From contig OZ024785.1 of the NCBI GenBank assembly GCA_964017065.1, positions 5,722,314 through 5,786,313 of the forward strand: DNA of 64,000 nt, written 5' to 3'. The first letter of the stretch is position 1, and each line of letters starts with the position of its first letter. Below are positions 55,043-64,000 of this stretch, one piece after another. The notes beneath the pieces were generated by a model. The model was not told where the DNA came from. It did no database searches and saw only the letters and a program-made list of their open reading frames with translations. Source of the stretch: Haliclona indistincta. Its lineage: Eukaryota > Porifera > Demospongiae > Haplosclerida > Chalinidae. Made by a program: the position numbers and the translations under genes.

Positions 55043-58000
55043 ATGGACTCCTTGCGTCTGACGCGGTACCACACAGTGCAGGTTGGACTCATTCTTGTCA
55101 CAGGATGTACAGTAGCCGTAGCATCATGCGTGTTCCCTGCTCTGGCTAGTTTCCTCTTGTTGCTCATTGGTCTCGCCACCTACAGTTTGTTTACGGTCTT
55201 CTTATATCGAAAAGAGGGAAGGACTTGGCGAGAAAGACTAACTGACTGGCTTTCTAACTTTCTCCTCGCTCGACTATCGGCACAGCTGGCTAGCCCAGTA
55301 AGCAGAAGAACAAGTGGTCCTCGTTTTCTCTTCACCAACAGAGGAAAGGTAGCCCTGCTACCTCACAGAGAGGCGCAAAAGCTAATTCAGTTAATACTGC
55401 GAGATTTTGTAATGAGCTGGTTCCGGAAGATGTCATCTGATGGCGAGATGCCTCACAGTGCTGCTAGACTACTGGAACACATCGCCATTGAACTGAATTT
55501 ACGCATACAGAATGTAGAAATTGACAAGCTTATCAAAATCCTCTTGCCCTTCATTGACCCATACTTGATGGCTGTCAACGATGCTGGCTGTGTAAATAGA
55601 CGTGGGCAGGCCCAGTTTGATGTCAACCATCCCTACTGCTTGATACTATTCGAGAAGAAAACCAATGTCTGTCACCCAGCACTGCTCAAGGAAGGAGGGG
55701 AAATCGAGCATGCTCGTCGTCTTGTAGACATGTTCATCCAGTGTGCCGTGCCTGGTGAATTCTCCTCTTGCGATCCTGCTAGCATGTTTATACGAGAGGT
55801 CTTAGTAACCAAACTTGTTCTTCCGCTGATTTCTCGCCTGTGCGATCCGGACTTTCTACTACGGTCAATTCCCATGATTCTCAAAAAAGCTTCGCCAGAA
55901 ACAGTTGCAGCTGCTTTTGAACAAATGCACAAGGAGAATATTGAACTTGAGAAAGACCTAGCTCAACCAAACGGGCTCCTATCTTCTATCCTAGATCTGT
56001 CGTCTTCTTCGTATTTCTCCAAAGATGAGCAGATAGATGCTGATAATCGAGACAATATACCACCGTCGATCGAACCAATGGATCACTCATCTGTTGTCTA
56101 TCGCGGACCGAGTTCTCGAGCTCGAGCTAGCTCTCTCCCTCACCATCCACCTCCTCTCACAGTACACCATCACACCGTACGTGGAGGCTCTGTTTGCAGC
56201 TCTCTGGATGAGGAAGAACCCGAAGAACTAGAAATGATCAGTCTACCATCAATCTACATCACACGACACGTCAGATTGGAGCTAAAAGATGGAATACACA
56301 CAGGTTATATTATCAAGGTACTAAAATTGAGAAATTCCACGCTTATACGCTCTACATCATTTTGTTTTGCAGTTTCCACGAAGCATGCTGTCCGATCAGG
56401 ATTTGTTTGGAGTCAGATCAGGCCCAATGGAGGATTCTAATCATGAGCTTGAGGCCCTGAAGCGGTACAGCGATTTTAATTTACTCCATCGAAACCTGCT
56501 TCGTTCGTTTGGAAAGCATGTAAAAGGTACTGTTTCTTGTTGACAAAAACAACATAATGTTGTTTTGCTGAATAGAGATGGTCTTACCCAACCGACGTCC
56601 GTTTGATCATTTCATGAAGATGCTGCCTTTCACTAGTGATGAGCCCGATCTTGCAACTATAATAGAGAGAAGAGATGGCTTAGAGAGATACATTCAGGTG
56701 AGAGAAGAAGTATGTGCGTGTGTCAACTGCTTTTCTGACAAAGTTGTGGTCTCACTGGGATGCATACACAGCAAGACCTCCTTTGAGCTTGCTATGTGTA
56801 TGACATGTTATGGTTGAGCTAGTGTTATGTCAACATATGCTACTACAGTACTCCCTGTAGGCTTTGCTGATAAGGTTTAGTTTATTATTCAACTAGCTGT
56901 GTTTTGTGGGTAAACACAACTATCTGTTGCAACACTTCCTGATAAGATTAACTATGCAGTTCCTATGTGTGCCATGCACTACATGAACACATTAACTGTT
57001 CCTGGCTGTGATTCATCTTCCTCAGGCAATTTTTGCAATCGAGGAAATCCAGAGCAGCGCCATCTTCCACGAGTTCCTGGTCGAAGGTGTCAAGATGCTG
57101 CAAGAGGCTAACGTGGTTCATTCTCAGTCCATTCAAGTGCAGCGACCGAACAAACGCTTTTCCTTCATTCCCGACTGGATGAGATTGTCAACCGAGCAAC
57201 AACAGCCTCAGGTAAGACCCACATGGAAGTATACTTACTAATCAGCATGTAGCAGTGAATTTGAGGGACTAGAATGTACATGCGTAATATGTTTGTGCCT
57301 GTGGAATTGTCAGATATCTATAATGTACAGTAGTTTTCTAAGATTACACCCCTCATCCTTCTATAATGGACACTTACTGATTCCTAAATAAAATAAAATT
57401 AATTATAACCCACATGATGTGTAATAAACCCCTGACCAGAGGACACCCTCTCTATAATGGATGATTTTGTTGGTCCCAATGGTGTCTGCCTTAGAGAGGT
57501 TCCACTGTACTGTATTTTTAGTTTATTAGCTGTTTTTTCTTCCAACAGACGAAACAGTCGATTACCGAAACTCTTCCCATGTACATTGAAGACTCTCTTC
57601 TCCCACTTACTTGCACGACGTTGCACACTGTCGAAGATGCCCCTCCCACTACCACGTCCTCACAAAAGTCACAAAACAAACTACCTCCTTCAGACACACG
57701 AGGTGCATCGCCTCTTCCAAACTTACCGCTCCTTCAAAACACACCACCTCCATCTCCTCTGAAGTCTTCCATTGCTACAGCTCCAAGGGACTCTCCGAAA
57801 AAATCTTTTTCAACATCTAGCTTGCCTCTTGTAGCTACTTCTAGTCTGCCTGTGCAGAAATCAGGGACCACAGTTCAGGGTGACACAGTCTCCCAGAATG
57901 TTAGTCAATCCTTAAAACCTTCAAGTGTTAGTATGTCATCAGTTGTCTCTACCTGTGATTTCGGAAAAAGTGAACAAGCTGACTGTAGTGCAGCTGGTCT

Positions 58001-58700
58001 GTCCCGCCAGAATGATGGAGAGGATCAATGCGATCATGGTCACCATGCACGGAAAAAAGAGCCAGGCTTATGGGACAGAGCAGTGAGTTTGTTTTGGCAG
58101 TTGGAAGCTGTGGCAGTAGAGAAAGCCGTGTCTCTTTATCGTCTTATCTTGTCAGCTGTTACTGAGCCAGTGACTCATAAGCACCTTGAGCAGCTTGCTA
58201 AAGAGAGAGAGGAGTTGTCTCCACTAGCAAACTCCTTGTTGAGTTTAGCCAACGAAGCCACACGAAGTACTTCACCAGAGCTATGGCTGACCTCTGAGAG
58301 TAGCCAGCTGGCTCTCCTGGGAGTTGTTGGTGGTGTCATTGACTGGTACATATGGAAGGTATGTGATCATCTCTGTGTTGCTCCTACATGTACTTATATA
58401 GTACTACTCTCAGATAACCATTTTTGTGCTTGTAAAAATGCTTACATGTATTCCTGTGCTTTTGTACAAATGTTATCCATGTTACATGTTGTCTTGTGTA
58501 CAGGAGCTCCATGAGGTTGTGTATGACGATGAGAGATGGACTCGAGCGCTGTTTAACCTCAGGCAGGTCCTATGGCCGGATGGCAAGCTCGATGTAGCAA
58601 CACGTCCTCCAGTAAGTAAAGAGGAGAGAGCTAAACTGAGAGATCAGGCCGTGATCGAGATCAAGAAGTTCTTACCAAGTAAGATACCACTGTTTGAAAT

Positions 58701-58750
<50 letters not shown>

Positions 58751-59084
58751 TGTGTGTGTGTAACATGTCATCACATACCACTGCATGTATATGAGTTGCT
58801 TTTCTCTGGTACAGATTTGTTGCCGTACATAGTTGGATCCAGTGAGTATGATTCAGCTATTCATCACTGCTTGGATTGCATCCAAAACCCACGAATTAAC
58901 AAGTGCAGTAACATACATGTCTCTTCACTCAAGTTTTATTTTTCTTGTTTGTAGGCATTTTATATACGGCTTGCTGGACGTAGTGATTCCAGAATTGGTG
59001 CCGGAAATTTCAGATAACGAATTCCAACAAAAAATTAAAGCAATGAGAACACTGCCGCCGTTTGTTAAGAAAGCAACACTGTAA
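55043..59084 (+). CDS. SNX19-like sorting nexin (PXA, PX, nexin C)
   Basis: Eight exons join in frame to 979 residues: 55043-56317, 56373-56526, 56576-56697, 57026-57211, 57549-58358, 58504-58678, 58815-58902 and 58955-59084. The order is two N-terminal membrane helices (about residues 12-50); a PXA domain (KLIQLILRDFVMSWFRKM ... VLPLISRLCDPDF); an acidic linker; a PX domain split over exons 2-4 (LKRYSDFNLLHRNLL, LPNRRPFDHFM, RRDGLERYIQ); a long Pro/Ser/Thr-rich linker; and a C-terminal nexin domain (LFNLRQVLWPDGKL ... RHFIYGLLDVVIPEL). There is no RGS domain, which separates SNX19 from SNX13, 14 and 25. The family anchors in the ER/endosome membrane and binds phosphoinositides at contact sites. 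AATAAA signals follow at 59109-59130. Confidence 0.9.
58702..58762. repeat. GT dinucleotide microsatellite in SNX19-like intron 6
   Basis: About 30 bp of near-pure 'gt' repeats are followed by an interrupted run. They lie within the intron between exons 6 and 7 and give spurious Val-Cys ORFs. Confidence 0.9.
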
Positions 59085-59149
59085 TGCTTATTTTTACATT
59101 ATGTAGATAATAATAAACATTCTAATAAATTTTATTTTCATCCACGCCC

Positions 59150-59492
59150 GGAAGCTATCATGTCTGCATGCAAAAAGTAATGTTCAGCGCGACCTCACAG
59201 ACATTGACTCAGATTCCATATGCTATCCGCAGTGTCTCTGAATGGGGCTCAATCCCTTCCATTCTCATTCCTGAAATGTTTTCTCTCAAGACTCGTGGGC
59301 TGTTTGCTGGTTTGGTGTAGTTGCCATCAACTGGGGCAGCAGTGGGTTGGATCGGGCTAGCTAGTGCACCTGTACGGAGTCTGGATTACAGATAAACTTG
59401 ATATCAACTATATTTGTTGCCCCTTTTATTCCTGAGACAAAAGGCAATAAACTGGAAGTGGACAAAGAAGAGCAGATACATACTAATGTATA
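59150..59492 (+). pseudogene. sugar transporter 3' relic
   Basis: Helix 10-12 sequence of the T4/T5 type is readable: EWGSIPSILIPEMFSLKTRG, then LFAGLV with a stop, INWGSS in another frame, and PFIPETKGNKLEV near the end. Helices 1-9 are absent. It lies between SNX19 and T4 in the same orientation as T4, so it is the tail of a sixth transporter copy. Confidence 0.8.
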
Positions 59493-59579
59493 AGGAGAAA
59501 TTATTATTGTCAAGGTTAATTATTTAAGCCCCGCCTCATATTCCAGCGCAGCATTTTTATACCGAAAGAGAGACTAGCT

Positions 59580-61266
59580 ATGCTCAATGGCCATGACAAA
59601 GACGTGAAAGAGGACAAGAAAGAATTGTTAGGCTCAAGTTCTGGGAAACATAATCATCCCGAGCAGCGTCCTATTAGCTACTGGCGGGTTGTACTAGCTG
59701 AGCTGCGTGGACCACAGCGTCTCTGGACCACCACGCTAGCAGCGGTGATCGCTTCGCTCGGCTGTCTACTGGGCGGCTACACGCTAGGGTTCGCCTCCCC
59801 TGCTCTACTGCAACTCAACTACAATCATGTACCGACGGAATATCACTTAAAAGATGTTACACTCGCCTTGTTTGCGGTAAGTGAACTACGCCTCGTTGCC
59901 TCGTTCCCTCGTACACATGCATGCTACCAAAGCTTTCTTTGAGCAATGAATACTTTTTATTTTGCTGCAGGCTTTAGCACTAATCGGTGCCATGCTGGGT
60001 GGAGCTGTTGCAGGCTGGGCCATAGATGCTGTCGGCAGAAAATCAGCACTGATGTTTTCTGCTGTTCTAAATCTGATTGGTTGGCTGTTGCTAGCAGGCG
60101 CTGACTCATGGAGAGATCCAACTGGTTTTAAGTCATTGCTACTCATTGGAAGGTTCTTCACTGGTGCTGGATTGGGCTGGTCTATGCTCTGTGCTCCTGT
60201 GAGTGCTATAGTCATCACCACAACAAAGTGTTTTTATCTTTTCATGCAGGTATATATTGGTGAGGTGTCCACACCTGTTCTTCGTGGTTTGTTTGGTACT
60301 CTTCCTATGGTATCAGTCTCAGTAGGAGTACTGCTGGTCTATCTTCTTGGAGCTATTCCAGGATTCTCATACCAGTACATCTCCCTGGTTGCTTTAGCCA
60401 TTACTGCAGTGTTTGTGCTGCTGGTTGCTCCACCCTGGGTCCCTATGACCCCTCGTTATCTCATCATGAAGGGGAGATGGGAGGAGGCACTGAGGGAGCT
60501 CAAGTGGCTGCGTGGACCTAACGTGAAAATCAGCGAAGAGGCTGAAGACACCAAACAAGTAGTCGTGGGCACCAGAAGACTTACTTGGAGAGAGCTCTTT
60601 TCTGAGTTGACTAAACGGAAGTCAATCATATCATTAACTTTAACAATCTTTGCTGTAGCCGCTCAGCAACTGTCGGGAGTCGATGCACTAATATTCTTTG
60701 CTGGTGACTTGTTCAATAACGTTGGATTTGCTAACCCACAGCTCTTTGCTTCCATCACAATCGGTGTCGTCTCTTTGCTGACAACACTTGCATCGCTAGT
60801 TCTTGTCGATCTATTTGGCCGAAAAGTTCTGCTGATTTCCAGTGGACTGACAATGGCCGTGAGTACCTTTGGTTTGGGAGCAGCCTTTTACATTACTCAG
60901 CACATAAGTGGCAGTGACATGAAGCCATTGTTTATAGCTTCAGCTATACTATTCTCAGTCGGCTTTTCAGTAGGCTGGGGATCAATCCCCTTCATTCTGA
61001 TGTCAGAGCTGCTTCCCCTTCAGACTCGTGGAGTACTTGCTGGTATGGTAGCCATTGTTAATTGGGGCTGTGGAGCTCTCGTTTCCGGCGCTTACAACTG
61101 GTTTGCTGGTCTGGTGCAGCCTTACGGTGCTTGGTGGGCCTTTGGGATACTCAATCTACTATCGAGTGTATGTGTTGCTGTGTTTCTACCTGAGACAAAG
61201 GGGAAGAAACTGGAGTATATTGAAGATATGTTGCAGAACAGATACAGATTGTGTGTATGGCGGTAG
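59580..61266 (+). CDS. GLUT8/Tret1-like facilitated sugar transporter T4
   Basis: Exons 59580-59876, 59971-60198 and 60250-61266 give 513 residues. The N-terminus MLNGHDKDVKEDKKELLG is hydrophilic, followed by ELRGPQRLWTTTLAAV and YTLGFASPA in helix 1. Later come DAVGRKSALM, GRFFTGAGLGWSM, CAPVYIGEVSTPVLRGLFGT, MTPRYLIMKGRWEEAL, AAQQLSGVDALIFFAG, DLFGRK, SVGWGSIPFILMSE, and LPETKGKKLEYIED. The helix 5/6 part (LLGAIPGFSYQYISLVA...PPWVPMTPRYLIM) is almost identical to T5, even at DNA level, suggesting recent conversion. PRYLIM replaces the usual PRWL, as in T5. Confidence 0.93.
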
Positions 61267-61514
61267 CATAATGTTCACAGTTCCTATTATTATACAAACA
61301 TTTCATTTTGATGTACATGATGTAAAATGTGAATACAAACAAGTAAGGTGAAAAGTTTTAATAAAAAAAACCTGGAAAAGTGTAGCGATGATGCTTGCAA
61401 AAGTAAAGGAACAAGATGGAATAATGCTTGCAAAAGTGAAAGTCCCAAGTATCCCTACATTAGCAACAAGATAAAATTAATGATATTATTCTGTGCGTGG
61501 GCGGTTTGACAACA
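61267..61514. other. intergenic between T4 and T5
   Basis: A 248-bp AT-rich segment with a local repeat ('gatgcttgcaaaagt' and 'aatgcttgcaaaagt'). It should contain the T5 promoter. No gene is seen. Confidence 0.5.
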
Positions 61515-63221
61515 ATGGATGGTCGACATGTGGCGCGGTCAGTGCAACTCGAAAAGCAGTCTATTCCCCTGCTGCAGCATGAATCCGAACCCAAAGGTTG
61601 TATGGGGTCTTTGAGATCGTCCTGGAGTGCCATATTCCTTGAGTTACGTGGTCCGCAGCGGCTCTGGACTACGCTGTTGGCTGCTCTGCTCACGTCAATC
61701 AGTCCGCTGCTGGGCGGCTACACGCTGGGATTCGCTTCTCCTGCTTTACTAGAACTTAACGATGCTAAAGTTCCTGATAAATATCATTTGAAAGGATTAT
61801 CACTCGCTATGTTCGCTGTACGTGATGCAGCTGAAAGTACTCTAATCATGCATGTCATTACTACTCATTGCATAGGGATTAGCACCTGTGGGTGCTGCAG
61901 TTGGAGGACTGGCTGCTGGATATGCTGTGAATCATGTAGGAAGAAAATCTGCCCTGATGGTGTCTGCTGTCTTGAATCTGATTGGTTGGTTGTTGCTGAT
62001 GAGCGCCAGCTTCTGGAGTGACCCAGCTGGATTGGTGGCGTTTCTCCTGATTGGTCGATTCTTTACTGGCGGTGCACTAGGCTGGGGAATGCTGTGTGCT
62101 CCTGTAAGTTTACACCAATAATTTAAAAAATTTATGTTTTTCTACAGCTTTATATAGGTGAAATATCTCCACCTGGTCTCCGTGGAATATTTGGTTCGTT
62201 GCCTCAGTTGGCACTTACTTTTGGCGTTTTGATTGTCTATCTTCTTGGAGCTATTCCAGGATTCTCATACCAGTACATCTCCCTGGTTGCTGTAGCCATT
62301 ACTGCAGTGTTTGTGCTGCTGGTTGCTCCACCCTGGGTCCCTATGACTCCCCGTTATCTCATCATGAATGGGAGATGGGAGGAGGCACTGAGGGAGCTCA
62401 AGTGGCTGCGCGGACCTAACGTGAAAATCATCGAAGAAGCTGAAGACACCAAGCGAGTGGTTACAGGCACTGTAAAACTTACACTGAGGGAGCTCTGGTC
62501 TGAACTGATGAAACAAAAGTCGATCATATCATTTTTTCTTATGATTTTTGTGATGGGATTTCAACAGCTATCTGGAATCAATGCACTTGTTTTCTTTGCC
62601 GGCAATATTTTCAAATCTGCTGGATTTGACAATGCTCAGTTCATTGCATCTATCACTATCGGTGTGGTCTCTACTGCCATGACAATACTCTCGGTGTTCT
62701 TTGTAGATCTCTTTGGTCGTAAAGTACTACTCTTCATAAGTGGATCATTAATGACAGTATGTTGCTTTGGATTGGGAACCTACTTCTTTATGACTATAAA
62801 CTGTGTTGCTGTGAACTCCACTTCTGCTCTCGTGCAAGCTACAGCTACATCATGCAACAATGACAATCTCCAGTCGATGGTAATTGCCTTTATAGTGCTC
62901 TACACTTTGGGGTTTTCAGTTGGCTGGGGATCTGTACCGTTCATTCTTATTTCTGAACTACTTCCATTACGAATTCGTGGTTTTCTCGCCGGCATAGCTG
63001 CATTGGTGAACTGGGGTTGTAGCGCTCTTGTTTCTGGGTCGTACAACCAGTTTGCTGAACTGGTGCAACCCTACGGTGCCTGGTGGACCTTTGGGACAAT
63101 CAATCTATTATCTACAGTCTGCATTGCTGTATTTCTGCCAGAGACAAAGGGAAAAAAACTCGAGGACCTAGAAAATATGTTACAGAAAAGGTATCGGCTG
63201 TGTTTATGGAAAGAGAATTGA
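61515..63221 (+). CDS. GLUT8/Tret1-like facilitated sugar transporter T5
   Basis: Exons 61515-61817, 61876-62103 and 62148-63221 give 534 residues. The start is the ATG of MDGRHVARSV, because the six codons upstream begin with GTG, not ATG. Motifs: LELRGPQRLWTTLLAAL, YTLGFASPALLELN, NHVGRKSALM, GRFFTGGALGWGM, CAPLYIGEISPPGLRGIFGS, MTPRYLIMNGRWEEAL, FQQLSGINALVFFAG, DLFGRK, an extended extracellular loop rich in Asn, Ser and Cys between helices 9 and 10 (about 20 residues longer than in T4, with N-x-S/T), SVGWGSVPFILISE, and LPETKGKKLEDLE. It is tandem to T4 and converges on the hydrolase gene. Confidence 0.93.
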
Positions 63222-63334
63222 AATTTTAAAATATGTACATGTATTTTGCTATAAAAAAATTTAAAAATCAGATTTCATAGCAAAGTGAAAATTGTTTTAA
63301 AGCTGATTGTTATTACAAATTACTAAAAATAAAA

Positions 63335-63961
63335 CTATTTTTTCAAGTGGTGCTTCAAGGTATCAAATATGACTTCAGCCATTCTGTCGTACCCTCTTGG
63401 AGTCATGTGGAGTCCGTCGACCCAGTATTTCGCTTTCTCTTCCAAAGGCAACGCACCAAACGGTAATTCATTCCACAGATCTACAAATATGGTCCTAGCG
63501 CCTGAATCTTCAGCGTATTTTTTCAATGCTTCGTTAACTCTAACCTTTCTGCTTCTGTAGTCTTCGTTTCCAGGATTCAGTTCGTGCACAAATTGAGGGA
63601 TCGCCATTGCTACAGTACGACAGCTTGCTGTTTGCTTGGCTCTGTCGTGGAGACCGAGTAGGTGGGGCAGCAATTTCTCGGCACTTGCTCCGGTCCCCAG
63701 ATCATTAGTGCCTCCAAGAATACAGACCCAATCATAAGGTTCACTGGATTGCTTCAGTAGCTTGTCCAGTCTTTTGCTCATTGTCGGCACGACCATTTCT
63801 CCAGACACACCTGCAGTGTCTACCACTACGGATTCCGGTTTGCAGTGTTCTTCCAACAGAACACGGAGCCTGGTCGAATAGGGATGGAACTGACCGTTCT
63901 CCTGGAAAGTATAGCCCTCCGTGAGACTGTCACCACAGCACAAAACACGCAGAGAGCTCAT
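63335..63961 (-). CDS. SGNH/GDSL-family hydrolase, intronless
   Basis: A 208-residue single-exon ORF from MSSLRVLCCGDSLTEGYTFQ. Block I GDSLT carries the nucleophile Ser; block II has the Gly of AGVSGE; block III is GGTNDLG with the Asn; block V is DGLHMTPRGYDRM with the catalytic Asp and His. The size suits a compact SGNH esterase or acyl hydrolase. There is no signal peptide, so a cytosolic location is likely. The substrate cannot be read from the sequence. It ends 113 bp from the T5 stop in convergent orientation. The absence of introns is unusual beside its multi-exon neighbours and fits retroposition, transfer, or a naturally short gene. Confidence 0.9.
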   Translation of the reverse strand: MSSLRVLCCGDSLTEGYTFQENGQFHPYSTRLRVLLEEHCKPESVVVDTAGVSGEMVVPTMSKRLDKLLKQSSEPYDWVCILGGTNDLGTGASAEKLLPHLLGLHDRAKQTASCRTVAMAIPQFVHELNPGNEDYRSRKVRVNEALKKYAEDSGARTIFVDLWNELPFGALPLEEKAKYWVDGLHMTPRGYDRMAEVIFDTLKHHLKK

Positions 63962-64000
63962 CTTCGACTTTTACAGCTGATCTGACCCGAACGAGCTCAC

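Noticed and set aside
58426..58954. Cys-Val repeat ORFs
   Set aside because: Translation of a GT microsatellite within an SNX19-like intron.

Overview
The window looks like a stretch of an invertebrate animal genome, most likely a demosponge of the Amphimedon type (inference). The grounds are compact multi-exon eukaryotic genes with short GT-AG introns, a metazoan SNX19-like sorting nexin, a Roc-COR-Death protein, GLUT-type sugar transporters with shared exon boundaries, a polyubiquitin gene, and dense non-autonomous DNA transposons. There is no sign of bacterial organisation.

Left two thirds (1-46900): the dominant structure is a direct segmental duplication of about 24-25 kb. Copy A is 1-22305 (it enters from the left edge) and copy B is about 25410-46405. 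In order, each copy carries: a minus-strand Roc-COR GTPase; an 84-bp minisatellite array (2803-9001 in A, 28258-32560 in B); degenerate minisatellite units; a relic of the arginyl-tRNA synthetase C-terminus; a relic of the eIF2B-delta 5' end; a minus-strand gene for a NIDO-domain type I membrane protein; a 5'-truncated dead non-LTR retrotransposon; and a plus-strand eIF2B-delta gene. The eIF2B-delta copy in A is cut off after 'HALLANG'. The one in B has all 12 exons. Between the copies sit a 592-bp Mutator-like element and a stranded terminal exon, probably of a seven-transmembrane receptor.

The two copies differ mainly by transposon insertions, and the other copy shows or approximates the empty site. 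These include a family with CAGGAG termini and 7-bp target duplications (five large and two mini copies); TAGCCTCGTCCCC-ended elements with 9-bp duplications; a TA-flanked 355-bp MITE; a TTA-flanked MITE; two near-perfect fold-back elements of 1.3-1.5 kb; and a 2.3-kb composite element with an integrase remnant and its own short repeats.

Right third (46900-64000): this is ordinary gene-dense sequence. It holds a six-unit polyubiquitin gene (+), three minus-strand GLUT8/Tret1-like transporters (the middle one a pseudogene), an SNX19-like gene (+), a transporter relic, two further plus-strand transporters, and a convergent intronless SGNH/GDSL hydrolase (-). The transporters flank SNX19 in mirror-image orientation, and SNX19 shares a 183-bp divergent promoter region with the nearest transporter.
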